A stretch of DNA of 64,000 bases from Macrocystis pyrifera (Eukaryota; Sar; Phaeophyceae; Laminariales; Laminariaceae). The DNA lies in NCBI GenBank assembly GCA_031763025.1, contig JASSKH010000010.1:7891427-7955426 (forward strand), in the 5' to 3' direction. Shown here piece by piece: positions 1-10,353 of the stretch. The position numbers and the translations under genes were made by a program. How positions within the stretch are numbered: position 1 is the stretch's first letter; each line of letters starts with the position of its first letter. The notes beneath the pieces were generated by a model that made no database searches, was not told the origin of the DNA, and saw nothing but the letters and a program-made list of their open reading frames with translations.

Positions 1-905
1 CGATTTTGTCCTGTGTTGGTTTTGAACTCGAAATTCGGCATAATAACTTCAAGACGAAAAATCTGCACTCGACGTGCTCTGTCCAAGAGAGAACTTCTCG
101 TAGCAGGTAACAGGTGCCACCGCTACTACTGATGATGTACGACATCTACAGCAGAGCTTCTCCAGCAGCAAAACAGCAGCAGCAGTAGGACACACGAGGC
201 CAGGTCAGCGTCGCTGTACGCTCGGCTTGTGTGTGAACCCTTCGTACATGTGTTTCCTGGTCCCGAACTCATAATTGAAGACGAAAAACCTGCAATCTGA
301 CGTGTGTCCAGCAGAGTTTCTTCTAGCAGTGCCACCACTACTACTACTGCTGTACAACAACTATTATACAGCAGATACTCTCCTGCTTCTCAGTCCCCTC
401 ATCAGCAGGAGGGTGGGCCTGCAGCATGTCTCGCGGACATGGCCCAAACGCTCGTTGCTGTGGACAGGCACAGTCTGCCTACCTACGAGTACTCGTAGAG
501 CTAGCTGGGTTTCAAAATCTAATGTGTTGTTGGTTCTGTGTTTTTTCAACATGGCCCAGCACCAGCATGTGCCTACACACGTTGCCACACCTAGCTCGAG
601 CTACTGTGAACGACTTACCACCGCACCAGCACCAGGAGGTCTCTTTTGTGTGTGCGCGTCCACAGAGCCCGCCGGGACTGGAATTGGTGCGGAATTGGTG
701 CGGTGTGCGTCGAGGGCGGTGGTCAAACGTTGCCCAAAAAAATGTTGAATCACACACACACCCACACACACACACGCACACACACACACACATACAGAAA
801 AAACTCAAAACAGGGCACCCCACGCTCGTATCCGAGCCGCTATGAAGAGGCTTTTTTTAAAAAAAGGCTCGCACGCTTTTTGCGCGCTTCGCGCGCCTCA
901 TTATA
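1..905 (+). repeat. Unclassified dispersed repeat (repeat A), copy 1
   Basis: This stretch recurs in inverted orientation and near-identical form further right: bases 1-598 match 25481 down to 24859, and 599-905 match 16376 down to 16083. Copy 1 starts at the window edge, so its left end may be cut. It holds CAG/CTG-rich patches, a CA microsatellite (about 743-793), and a palindromic tail (ggcttttttt/aaaaaaagg near 851-870, then gcgcgcttcgcgcgc). Sub-blocks beginning near 25 and 262 resemble each other, which suggests an old internal tandem duplication. The small open frames inside are low-complexity and show no known domain. The class of element is unknown. Confidence 0.8.
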
Positions 906-1755
906 AATAGTAGTAGCAGCACCAGAGCAGCAAATGAGCAGCTGCAGCAGCAGCAGCACAGCAACAGTAGTAGCAACACATCATGCAGGCCCGAGGCTGC
1001 TCCTCGCACAACAGTCGGGGCAGGGGAGCTCGATGGCGCACGAGGAACAAGAAGCACGACGTCGTCGTCTTACCTCGTCGTAACCGGTACATGTTCATGA
1101 CGTCAGTTTTTGCTTCGCGGGTACACGATAAAAAATAAAAACGCCTTCACAATACATTCGAAACTCCACGCCTCATGTGATACTGGTGCTCAATCCGGGA
1201 ATGATGTCATTCCCATTGATGGCAGTCATTGTCCTTGCTGCTGCCTGCAGCGTGGAAACAAAAACCAAAATCGTAGACACCGTTTGTACCTCCACCACTG
1301 TACCGCTCCTTCCGCGGCGTGAGCTCATGCCATCCGGTCGAAACCAAAGACCCCGTATTCTCTGCTTCACGGAGCCTGGTCGCCCGGCGTGCACAGCAGC
1401 CGAAGAGGCTAGTGACGCTCGTTTCCGACCATATATATGCTGGCCTACGAACCTCACCATTTCTGCGCAAAACTCTTGCTTTCGAACGTAAAATATTCTG
1501 AATCGAAATTTCGACACACGTTTCTGGAACGCCCAACTCTCAACGCACAAGCAAAGACGAAACATGAGACCGGCCACTCCAGCCCAAATTCCCCGCACCC
1601 TTGCCGCCAGGAGCTGTCGAAAGCCGCGGAGGATTTGGCCTCTCCCGTTTCGGCCAAAGGAGAAGAGGTCCAATCTGGGTGCCGGCATCGAATACAAAAC
1701 ACTTTTACCGCACGAGCGAGCATAGACATCGGTTGACGGCACATTTGTCCCTTGA
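906..1755. other. Unassigned stretch with one weak small ORF
   Basis: No recognisable domain or repeat is visible. The longest open frame (minus strand, 1173-1823, 216 codons) has no family resemblance I can name. A plus-strand frame at 1201-1491 begins with a hydrophobic leader resembling a signal peptide and contains several cysteines. It could be the first exon of a secreted protein or chance. Confidence 0.3.
1201..1491 (+). CDS. Possible small secreted Cys-containing ORF
   Basis: The frame starts with two methionines followed by a hydrophobic segment, MMSFPLMAVIVLAAACS, that looks like a signal peptide of about 18 residues. The remaining 80 or so residues contain repeated cysteines and two basic patches. 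I recognise no family. The longer 216-codon open frame on the opposite strand overlaps it completely, so at most one can be real. No splice sites, promoter or polyadenylation signal decide the matter. This is a weak call based only on the leader-like N-terminus. Confidence 0.15.
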   Translation: MMSFPLMAVIVLAAACSVETKTKIVDTVCTSTTVPLLPRRELMPSGRNQRPRILCFTEPGRPACTAAEEASDARFRPYICWPTNLTISAQNSCFRT

Positions 1756-2200
1756 CAGACAGCCATCAAGGACTCCCAATTCTCAAAACTATAATATTTC
1801 CTGGAGAGGGCTTGACGGGTCAAAGATAGGCCTGACGGGGCAAAGGTAGGCCGTCAACCATTTTTTTTGTCCACGAGATTGTCATAAATCAAGTATCGAC
1901 CAATCAACTCGTCCATCTCACAGCTGATGTTTAAATAAACAAAGCTTCTGCAAGAAACGAGCACAGCACACCCGGCCACAGCTGTCAAGGACCATCTGAT
2001 GATAAAACTATTATTTTGGAAGAAGGTTTGACGGGCCAAGAGTAGGCCTGACGGGGCAAATGTTGGCCGACAACCAGATTCTTTGGTCACGAAACAGTCA
2101 TAAATTAAGTATAACCATTCAACTGGTTTAACTCACACAGCTGACGTATTCACACCCCGCTAGCCGGCAACTAGGGTACGGCGCAAGCACGCCCCAGGCT
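1756..2200 (+). repeat. Tandem pair, about 221-bp period
   Basis: Two diverged head-to-tail copies start near 1756 and 1977. Shared landmarks are a caaggac segment, an aaaactat segment, gcctgacggggcaaa, then cgtcaacca/cgacaacca, a cataaatcaagtat/cataaattaagtat stretch, and cacagctga near the end. Nothing in it looks coding. Confidence 0.75.
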
Positions 2201-2800
2201 GCCCTCGACACAGTCGGGATCGGGGATCACGTTGACGCAGTTTCGTCCCGTGAGGTGATCTTCATCTCGCGCTAGCACGAACAACGCAAACAAATACGTC
2301 TAAGAAACGCTGAGGAGCGTTTAGAGCACAGGGCCAACTATATCGTATACTAGGTTCCCCTCTGGGAGGTGCCGTATTATTAGGGGAGTGGCGCAAGAGC
2401 GAAATAATAATACTCGTATGAAACCCTGCACACTTGTTTAGAAGTAGCATTTGCACCCATCCATCATTTTAACGTGAAGAACACACACACACACATATAT
2501 TTGAAGACAGACTATATTATACTGATGTTCGCGGAAATAGTGTGGGATCATTACTACAATAATATATAATAGGGTATCGGTAAGTGGAGATATATTGATC
2601 CAGCTGACTCGCGGCGATAAATTCGTAAGTACATAAAAGTTGCGCGAGGTCGAGGTTGCGCCATAATACTTTGTGACCGGTTGAGTAATAAGGTGCAGCT
2701 CATACATACATGCTGGTACTACAATATATACATGTTCCCCCAAGATAAATGTTTCTGGGTGCTCAGGGTAATATCAAGGTTTCACAGGTAAATGCTCGAG
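2201..2800. other. No gene seen
   Basis: AT-rich to mixed sequence with a short CA run near 2483-2493. I see no coding signature, RNA gene or mobile element. Confidence 0.5.
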
Positions 2801-3640
2801 AACAAATCGTAGTCCGAGTACTGAGAGTATTGGAGTACTGGCGGCAAAACTACTGCGAGTACTGAGAAGGCCCAAATGTGAGCAGTACCGAACTCCGAGA
2901 ATACAGGTTGCTTAAACTATGTACCCGCAGTAGTATCGAAACATGAAATAACTACTTGGGGTGAAGGCAATATATGCGCAGTACAGAACCTCGAGATATT
3001 GAGAGCATTCGCAGTCATGCATAATATTATACTTCGAAGTATCGAAATACTGGCAGACTGCTTTGAGCGCTTAAGTTGTCTCCAGCGAACGTAGTTTGCT
3101 CCAACTCCCACTCGTGTGGGACTATCTGGGTGTGTTTTGTGAGGAACGCTGGGCCTGAGACTTGTCGACACGGTGCACAAACAGATGAAGTATACTTCAT
3201 ACTCGAAGTATACTGGGCATATTGAGGGTATTTCATTATTGCGAGTACTGAGTCTGGCAGAAGAAGCAGCAGTACGAACACTACCAACGGACGAAATACT
3301 GCTAGACTAGTACTTACTGGTATACTTATAGTACCCGTGGTACAGATCCCCTAGATACTTGAAGCACTACAGGCGGTATCCATGCCAGCAGCAGTAGCGA
3401 ACCCCGCATTAGTGCGAGCCCGAAGAAAGTATACGCAGTAGTATCTACAGAAGAACCTCGAAATACTGCGAATACTCGCAGTATCGGTATCTCGAGTACA
3501 AAACCCCCGAAATGCTGCGAGTGAGTGTACGAAGTACCTACGGTAATAGCAGCAGTATTTTCTCGAACATAGTTTTTGCTTTACTCCCAAGTATTCGGAG
3601 TAGCTGTGAAATGTTGAGGTGTGAACGCACGCCACACGCA
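2801..3640. repeat. GTACT-rich degenerate repeat
   Basis: Short related words such as gagtactg, aatactgcgag, gaagtatact and cgcagtat recur many times on both strands, often as small palindromes (for example tgaagtatacttca). Spacing is irregular, so this is a decayed simple-sequence or minisatellite region and not a clean tandem array. The open frames here are rich in Ser, Tyr, Thr and Arg only because of the repeated word. Confidence 0.5.
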
Positions 3641-4371
3641 AGAGCGCCCAAACTCTTTAAATTGGGATAAGACACACAAGTAACATGTACTCTATCATAT
3701 TATACGTTCAGAAAAGCAAGGTGTGGACGAATGTATTATTATTACTGTAGTACTCTGTTGTAGTCCTGGTACAAAAATAGTCAAAAGTGAAATTAAAAAA
3801 AAAAAACGTGGATAGTGCGAGTCGAACCTCGGAAACGAAAATGTTATCCATCGCAGTATAAAGGTATACGCTAGAACAGTGCTCGTACAACTGGCATGTC
3901 GTGTTTTTTACGCAATCTAAAACACTTTGCACGATCTCCTACAGCAGTAGAGTAGCTTGTACAGGTACGACTGCATATTCAGCAGTACTGCTGTAAAATG
4001 CAACGCGAGGAACGTACGTGTACTGATCCCCTTTCAGCTGGCTCTAGGATCTATCGGTCAGCACCAAATTGGATGTAGGACACACACTGCAATCAGAACT
4101 ACTGTACCAGGTATACAGTAGTGCTGTAAGTATATTTTGTACGAGAACGCTGCTGTCCGAATGAGCCGCAGTGCGATCATCCATACGCGCAAGGTGTGCC
4201 CACTGCTGCTGCCGGGCGGCAGGGTTGGTTGTGGTGCTGTAGGAAGCTGGAGGTAAGCACGCTCTGTGCACTGCTGTGGGTATTGTTCTCTAGGCGGTGG
4301 TCCGTGCTCCGTGCAACAACCCAAAAAATATGTATGTCGTATGGGATAATTTTTATACGTCCATCCTGGGT
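3641..4371. other. No gene seen
   Basis: Mixed sequence in which cagtagtac-type words from the preceding block persist at lower density. A poly-A tract lies near 3797-3806. No domain, RNA gene or element end is visible. Confidence 0.45.
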
Positions 4372-4376
4372 ACATA

Positions 4377-4714
4377 CGGCGTCCCCGGTGGCTTGGTAGG
4401 TGGTCCGCGTGCCTGTCAAGATCAATTTCGTGGGTTCAAGTCCCACCGAGTGCATGCTCATAGGGGCTTTTTCTTGCATAAAAAATTGATAAGCGGAAAG
4501 CGCGAAAGCGTGAGTTGGCTACATTCGATGACAATCGACGAGCAGTGGGAATGCTGAACCCTATGCGCGACAAAAAAATAAAGGCACGTACCGGGGGGGA
4601 GAAGGGACGACACCTGTGACCACGGCTTGTCCAGAAGATCGTCGAGGGTAAAACCTCGTACGAGTGAGCTGGGAAGTAAAAGTGATGGATAAAAAAAAAA
4701 AAAAAAAAAAAAAA
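4377..4714 (+). mobile_element. tRNA-derived SINE, copy 1
   Basis: The 5' part carries a pol III box A (tggcttggtaggtgg) and a box B. In the other copies of this family box B forms a perfect T-arm stem (gtgag/ctcac around ttcgagt). A tRNA-unrelated body of about 250 bp follows, ending in a 25-base poly-A tail. It is flanked by acata on both sides (4372-4376 and 4715-4719), extended to acatacgg by a coincidental cgg at the element start. These are the marks of a SINE inserted by target-primed reverse transcription. Five more copies lie in the window. Confidence 0.9.
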
Positions 4715-4719
4715 ACATA

Positions 4720-5723
4720 CGGAAAAATATACATATGGCAGACGATGGAATACGGACGACAGGCTCCGACAGACACAACCAACCACAGCAACACTGCGCA
4801 TATGGGTGTGTCGAACACGCACGGCGTGTGGGCGGCAGCGTTGGAACGATGGGGTCTGTGCATGTTGTCTGTTGTGTACCTGGTAATATGCCTGCGAGCT
4901 GTGTGCTCACAGCTCGTGAGAGCCGGGGGGAGAAAACAGAGAGCATGACAATGTACCGATACGCACGTACAAAAGAAGGCCTCTTGACTCAAACAAGGGA
5001 AATAGTCTTATCCACTCCCGCCGGAAAAAAAATTAAGCGCCTGCGACGCTCTTCAGAGTGCACGGATCGCGCCGAGACCTAGACCAATGTGTCCGGCAGG
5101 GCTTCCCGTGTCCGTGTACTTACTGTTTTGCCTAAAAGTGCTCGTGCGAAGAGAAAAGTTGGCAAAAGTACGAAAATTTAACAAATATTCGTATACATAT
5201 ATATATCGTTCGGGTTGGCGTAGCGCCTTCGTGCGATCTCCGCAATGTTTTGTCGAGCTCGCGAGTTCCAGGCAAACTTCGTAGATAGATGGTATCAGAG
5301 AGCCCGGTGCACCTTCATGCAACGTTCAGCGCAGTCCATGGACGGAACGTTCAAGTTCGCAAACGCAAAACGAGCGCACAGCTGTATTGCTGCAGCGTTG
5401 TGGAAGTCTTATCAATATTATTATCATACTCGTATCGTTTTATCTAGAAGCCACCGCACATCCAGGTCCACAAGCTCCCGTCAAGCCTTTTTCTACATCG
5501 TGACATACATAGTATGCTATTTGTGGTGCAATCTTCTGAGTCGTCGGGCTCGTCCATCGTCTGTGCCAGGTTGTGGTTATATTAACGTTTCTTGGTTGTT
5601 GGATATCTTTTGGATCACAATCATCACATATTAAACAAAGAACTCGTACTTATTCGTATAGTACTAAGTGCATTCCCTACCTTGGTACGTTTGAACCACA
5701 CCTGGCACCAATTAATTGTTTGT
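4720..5723. other. No gene seen
   Basis: Unique-looking sequence between the SINE and the left end of the tyrosine-recombinase retrotransposon. Open frames of up to 130 codons overlap on both strands and show no recognisable domain. Confidence 0.45.
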
Positions 5724-5894
5724 ACTTTGCTTTCGAAGTTGTATTATATTAATGCGCAACCCCCCGCCCGGAAAGGGGGGTTGGAGAAGGGGTGACCCCA
5801 CCGGGGCTGCCCCAACGGCAACCCCGCGCTCACATCCGTATACTCGAGTCAACTCCCAACCCAACTGGCGACACATAACTCTCGACGCCAGCCT
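5724..5894 (-). repeat. Split repeat B2 (distal end)
   Basis: Nearly identical to 6616-6788. It starts actttgctttcgaagttg and ends ctctcgacgccagcct. The main differences are the length of a C run near 5760 and a few substitutions. It marks the 3' end of the minus-strand retrotransposon. Confidence 0.88.
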
Positions 5895-6363
5895 ACCAAA
5901 CCGCTATCAGAAAAGCCGTTTCTGACAAATAACTCGAGAAACCACACCAAGTACAAGATAACTTCACACGTGAGAAAATCGACACGCACTTGTACCAGGC
6001 ATACACAAATAACACAAGTACATTTAAACTCACAATGCACTTTAGTGTTAATATACGGATAACCCCCTTCTCCGATACTTTCAGATTGCGCGCAAAATCC
6101 GAGCCGATGCAACACCACGTCAACGCCACGTTTACTTTCAACAACGATAATAGTATGATATAAAGAAACCCCACTTGCATCTAACAATACCAAACGCCAA
6201 ATAAGGCGGCTAGCCCACGCCGCCACTCGCGCAATCTACGACGCCCGGTCGCACCATCAGCGAAATTACCGGGTACGTATAACATACAGCAACAAACGCA
6301 AACGTTACTGCGACTATTGAACTCCCCCCCACTGACTCCCTCAAAAACACGGGCGGGTGGGTG
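5895..6363 (-). other. Spacer between A2 and B2
   Basis: About 470 bp of unrepeated sequence separates the A2 and B2 repeats. In the element families I know, B1, A2 and B2 lie close together, so this is unexpected. A minus-strand open frame (5849-6226, 125 codons) has no recognisable domain. No terminal repeats of an inserted element are obvious. Confidence 0.6.
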
Positions 6364-6613
6364 AGAACTTAAACTAGTCTCACACCTAGGACCTGTAGCT
6401 CTGCCTCTGCTTCACTGCGCTGATACGTGTAGGTTGCGGCTACGTATCATGACAAGGTGTGTTTACCAAGGGCTATGTTTCATCAGACAAGGTGTGTTTA
6501 CCAAGGGCTATGATTCATGCTACCATAAATCACCGCAGTCATCTGATTGGCTTGAACTTCTTACGTACGTACAAAACTCACATCCTCTCATTCTTCCGAG
6601 AAGATTCTGCTTT
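6364..6613 (-). repeat. Split repeat A2
   Basis: Matches 10142-10353, including aaactagtctcacacctagg and the gaacttcttacgtacgta region. This copy has a 35-bp internal tandem duplication (gacaaggtgtgtttaccaag starts at 6451 and again at 6486) that the other copy lacks. Confidence 0.88.
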
Positions 6614-6615
6614 GC

Positions 6616-6788
6616 ACTTTGCTTTCGAAGTTGTATTATATTAATGCGCACCCCCCCCCCCCCGGAAAGGGGGGTTGGAGAAGGGGTGAGCCCCCTGGGG
6701 CTGCCCCAATGGCAACCCCGCGCTCACATCCGTATACTCGAGTCAACTCCCAACCCAACTGGCGACACAGAACTCTCGACGCCAGCCT
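6616..6788 (-). repeat. Split repeat B1
   Basis: Matches B2 at 5724-5894 and directly abuts A2, forming the B1-A2 junction typical of split-direct-repeat elements. It contains a run of about 14 C residues at 6651-6664. Confidence 0.88.
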
Positions 6789-6896
6789 CCATCACACATG
6801 GGAGTTGACCCTATTTACTGATGTGTTCTTACGACCCCTTCTGCTCCCACTTGCAATCTCATAGGGAACGCATGTGATAACACACTTCACCATTAT

Positions 6897-7137
6897 TTAC
6901 TTCTGCCTATTCACCTCTAAGAGTGAATTAACTCGCCCCCTCTCAGTGCCCTGGCCCGGCTGGATCCCACTGCTAAGTCCTTCCTGGGCCATAACGTCTG
7001 CTACCCAACTGGCATCCTTTCCGTGACTGCGAACATACGCCTTGTACGCATCGGACGCCCATCGGCCCTCACGCTGCAACACCTCAGGTGTCGCCCCCCC
7101 CGCCGACAAGTGTGTTGCGCCCCCCAATCCTCAGAGA
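6897..7137 (-). pseudogene. Tyrosine recombinase, C-terminal catalytic part
   Basis: The minus strand encodes HSLR immediately before IGGATHLSAGG, then GRWASDAYKAYVRS. These fit the HxxR box and the nucleophilic tyrosine region of DIRS/Ngaro recombinases, which would join a circular cDNA to the genome. One extra base in the C run at 7120-7125 puts HSLR and the GGAT segment in different frames. The rest of the domain lies upstream at 7199-7909 in yet another frame. The tail after YVRS (about 40 residues) has no clear features. Confidence 0.8.
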
Positions 7138-7198
7138 GTGCAGAGCGTACTCCTCCGCCGCACGCCCGCCAACGCAACTACTTTCCGCAAAGCTGTCG

Positions 7199-7909
7199 TC
7201 ACTTGCTGTTGTGTCCACATGGACCATCTGCCATTACCAACGCCGAAAGCGGCAAGGAGGGCCGACGATGGAGAAACAGATAACAGGACATCAATTCGAT
7301 CATGAGATCGACAGCACCGCCACCTTCGCCTACGCGCAACGCCGGACCGCAACGTACACGCGTTAGAACCGCCCCTTTTCGCAGTTGGTCCCCTTTCGAC
7401 CCATTAAACCGAACCTCAACGCGGTCTGCGGTGGACCACTGCGCGACTGTGAGCTGTAGTGTTTCGCGAAAAAAGGCTACGTCGGCCCGTCGCAAACCAT
7501 ACGTCTCGTTCACACGTGACCGAGTTTCCGCAAACATTTCCGAAGCGCGAGCCAAAAAACAAAATGAAGCGCAGAGGGCAAGCCACAAGACACGATCCCC
7601 CGTCTGCCACGTAGATATCAATTTCTCGCCCGCGATCAACATTTCCCACGAAACCGGACTACGAACGGTTGCTTGGTCACCAGCGTCGGCATGCGAACGA
7701 GCGGCGCCTTTGAGTGCATTAACCAAAACCGGATGAGTAGTGTCCAGCTCGAACCCTCGTGAAATACGATGAAAAAACTTGATCGCTGACAAATGGCTCT
7801 CGATGGTTGCCGACCGCAATTTCTTGGTGACAAAAGCGTACGCTACGTACTCGAACAAATGCCACACGTTGGTCATGCTGTCTCCGCACCGGTCTAGGAA
7901 TACAGGCAT
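7199..7909 (-). pseudogene. Tyrosine recombinase, N-terminal and core part
   Basis: This 236-codon frame begins with a SAM-like helical segment (IESHLSAIKFFHR) as in the DNA-binding N-domain of YR retrotransposon recombinases. It continues with FLARASEM, which supplies the first catalytic arginine, and FNGSKGDQLRKG around the beta-hairpin lysine. It stops at 7199. The following stretch (TTALRKVV, then EEYALHSLR) continues in two further frames up to 7137. At least three frame breaks therefore separate it from the nucleophile segment, so the enzyme cannot be made intact from this copy. Confidence 0.8.
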
Positions 7910-7929
7910 GCCACACCGTACCCTAAAGT

Positions 7930-8440
7930 CTACCCGTGCGCCAAAATGCCCCCGATAAGTGCGTTAAGACGAGATCGCAATGTCATTTCGCATGAGTTCG
8001 AGGCCAACACCGAAGTACAGAGGTATGTGCCCGCATCCCCCAGGTCCTGCTCCTGCCACGGGATATCGGGTCGAACAGCCCGCAGATTAGCGAGGACAGA
8101 AGCACAGTCCCACCGTGAGATACCATCAGCGGCCACGTTAAAAATACCCCGTACGTGTTTTGCGTCAAAGTGCCAACCAGAGGACAGTTCGAGCACACCA
8201 AGAAGGCGCATTATTGCGCCAGATCTCGGCTCCTTGCCCCCTCGACAACGGCGCACCCACTCTACGGCTGCCTCGTTGTCGCCCCGTAATAACACACAAT
8301 CCCTCATTTCGAACGGACTTTCAGCACACGAAGAGACGAGAACCCATGCAGCAACCACCATACCCAGCAGTTTGAGGACATTAATTGATATATCGTTCTC
8401 ATCTGGAACGGACTTGCTCGATCCACAAAATCGAGCCCCG
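7930..8440 (-). pseudogene. RNase H domain of the retrotransposon
   Basis: Read from about 8425 on the minus strand, the frame gives DENDISINVLKLLGMVVAA (catalytic glutamate region), LLRGDNEAAVEWVRR (catalytic aspartate) and NVAADGISRWD (terminal aspartate with SR). This is the RNase H arrangement of DIRS-order elements, which removes RNA from the RNA-DNA hybrid during reverse transcription. The first RNase H segment (FSDASKTTVGGFCLE) lies in the preceding reverse-transcriptase frame. One frame break near 8420-8440 separates the two parts. Confidence 0.82.
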
Positions 8441-10138
8441 CTCCCCTGCGTCAAGCTCGTATCGCCAATACACACCAGTTTCAAGACAAAACCCCCCGAC
8501 AGTGGTTTTAGATGCGTCCGAAAACAGAGTACGTCTAGGGGGGGGGCGCTCAAGCAAATGATACATCGGAGCCGACAAGGTTCCGCCGCGCGCGTCCAAC
8601 CCTTCCTCAACTAACCACCTCCAAAACTCGAGGTCACCGTGGAACTCGGGTCCCAGGGCGAGACGCCGCCCGGGGTTGGCCATACGACAATCAAAATCAG
8701 CTCCGGCGGCAATGCGCGGCATACCAACCGAAGCTAACAAGCGGTTAACCAAAAAGCGCCCCGGACGAACAGCAAAGGACACATGCATGAGAAAGCCAAC
8801 TAACTGCGACACCTGCTTCGCTGAAGCGGACGCACGAGACGAGGGCCACTCCGCGAGAATATTGTGCAGCTTGAGGCGCTTATGCGACAGCAACGTAACC
8901 GTAAGCGCTTCTGTATCGATGATCCATCCCAAGACCTCGAGCTGCGTGTCCCAGTTAGTTATTTTCTTGGCTGACAAGAGGGGTGGATCGGAAACACCAC
9001 GTTCGCCCAACAAGCGAAAATGGTCCGACGCCAGCGACAGTACAGCACGCAAGCAATGGCGGCCGTCCGGCCACCATTGCAACTCGACGATAATGTCATC
9101 GTCTACGTAGTACCTCACAAAGAAATTGCTTCCGGTGAGGCCTCCTGCGCCAGGAACGGGCCCACAATCACGCGGAATAGCAACAACCTGAACTCCCCGC
9201 GGCGGCGAGAGTTCAACGTGCGAAACGGCGGCAGCCCCTTGTGGCGAAACATCTGCGCCTTGAAACGTAGTGTGGGTGTGAGCATGCTCGAGCGCAGAGG
9301 CCATCAACCGCCAAAACCCAGGACTATTGCGCCAACCAAACAGCAAGCGCAAATCCACGACAACGCGATTGCCGAAAACGTATCCAAAGGTCGATGCGCC
9401 TGCCGGATCAACCAAAACCTGTCGAAAAGCGTCTTCAACGTCCACACGACAAAGAAAGATCCGAGCGCCAATACCGTGCGTCTGTCGCAAAAACAACACC
9501 CGTAAAAGCACATCACGAAGCACGTGTCCGAGCTCGCACGATGGCGCGGAGTCAAGGTCAGTGTCACCGTTAACACTGGTTCGACCACCCACGCGCGCAA
9601 ACGTGAGATCGTGAATAATCCTTAACTTGGGTTCGAGAACGACGCTCAGCGGTGAAATGCGAAGATGGAGGAGCACTTCGTTGTTGGCGATCTTGGATAC
9701 GCTGCTGGTGACGGCGTCCCGAAGGCCAGCCACAGACAGGAGCACGTTGTCCAGTGTAGATTTGATGCCTAGTATATCCGTGTCTATGCGGGAAAACTCG
9801 GATGCCACCTGGTTCTGCCAATGCAGAACATCAGCCGTCGATAGTGCTCCCCCCGAGGCTGCCGGCATAGATGAAGGACCAGCCGAAGCCGCTGTGGTGG
9901 CAACAGCAGCCGCAGCGTTGGCCTGGCGATCTGACGCAGCTTCTTCTGCGGCCTGGCGAGCCTCGGCCTCGGCTATCCCAGCACGGCGTGCGTCGTCGAC
10001 CTCCGCTTGCACAGCAGCTACAGCAGCATGAACATTCGCCTCAGCTTCTGTTTGCGCAGCAAACCTCGCAGCCTGCGCCTCGAGCGCAATAGCAGCCGCA
10101 TTGGCCGTGGCCTCCGTCGACTTGCTCTCGTCGGACAT
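8399..10138 (-). CDS. Ala-rich N-terminus fused to reverse transcriptase
   Basis: This 579-codon frame is the longest in the window. Residues 1 to about 170 are an Ala/Glu-rich, coiled-coil-like segment that may be what remains of a Gag-like protein. Reverse-transcriptase motifs follow: KLRIIHDLTF, the first catalytic aspartate in CRVDVEDAFRQVLVD, FGWRNSPGFW, and the YVDD box in VRYYVDDDIIVEL. The end enters RNase H (LFSDASKTTVGGF) before the frame is lost. The abrupt step from coiled coil to the start of the polymerase suggests an internal deletion. The start ATG at 10138 lies 4 bases inside repeat A1. Possibly translatable, but the element as a whole is defective. Confidence 0.85.
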   Translation of the reverse strand: MSDESKSTEATANAAAIALEAQAARFAAQTEAEANVHAAVAAVQAEVDDARRAGIAEAEARQAAEEAASDRQANAAAAVATTAASAGPSSMPAASGGALSTADVLHWQNQVASEFSRIDTDILGIKSTLDNVLLSVAGLRDAVTSSVSKIANNEVLLHLRISPLSVVLEPKLRIIHDLTFARVGGRTSVNGDTDLDSAPSCELGHVLRDVLLRVLFLRQTHGIGARIFLCRVDVEDAFRQVLVDPAGASTFGYVFGNRVVVDLRLLFGWRNSPGFWRLMASALEHAHTHTTFQGADVSPQGAAAVSHVELSPPRGVQVVAIPRDCGPVPGAGGLTGSNFFVRYYVDDDIIVELQWWPDGRHCLRAVLSLASDHFRLLGERGVSDPPLLSAKKITNWDTQLEVLGWIIDTEALTVTLLSHKRLKLHNILAEWPSSRASASAKQVSQLVGFLMHVSFAVRPGRFLVNRLLASVGMPRIAAGADFDCRMANPGRRLALGPEFHGDLEFWRWLVEEGLDARGGTLSAPMYHLLERPPPRRTLFSDASKTTVGGFCLETGVYWRYELDAGERGSILWIEQVRSR

Positions 10139-10141
10139 CTC

Positions 10142-10353
10142 GAACTCAAACTAGTCTCACACCTAGGACCTGTAGCTCTGCCTCTGCTTCACTGCGCTGA
10201 TACGTGTAGGTTGCGGCTACGTACCAGACAAGGTGTGTTTACCAAGGGCTATGATTCATGCTACCATGAGTCACCGCAGTCATCTGATTGGCTTGAACTT
10301 CTTACGTACGTAGAAAAATCACATTCTCTCATTCTTCCGAGAATATTCTGCTT
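10142..10353 (-). repeat. Split repeat A1 (proximal end)
   Basis: Direct copy of A2 (6364-6613) without the 35-bp duplication. It defines the 5' end of the minus-strand retrotransposon and would contain its promoter. Confidence 0.88.

Larger units (their letters stand above)
5724..10353 (-). mobile_element. Ngaro/PAT-like tyrosine-recombinase retrotransposon
   Basis: Read on the minus strand the order is A1 (10353-10142), coding region, B1 (6788-6616), A2 (6613-6364), a 469-bp spacer, then B2 (5894-5724). Split direct repeats in the order A1-ORF-B1-A2-B2 are the hallmark of Ngaro and PAT elements of the DIRS order. These use a tyrosine recombinase instead of a DDE integrase and so make no target duplication. 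The coding region encodes an Ala-rich coiled-coil N-terminus, reverse transcriptase, RNase H and tyrosine recombinase, in that order. Several frameshifts break it, so this copy is not autonomous. The assignment to Ngaro or PAT instead of DIRS rests on direct (not inverted) repeats. Confidence 0.88.

Noticed and set aside
1173-1823. 216-codon minus-strand open frame
   Set aside because: No recognisable domain, no splice or start context, and its 3' side overlaps the 221-bp tandem repeat. Kept only as an unassigned stretch.
4436-4992. Overlapping minus-strand frames up to 162 codons
   Set aside because: They run through a SINE and its poly-A tail (poly-Phe in translation) and similar frames recur in each SINE copy. 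They are products of the repeat.
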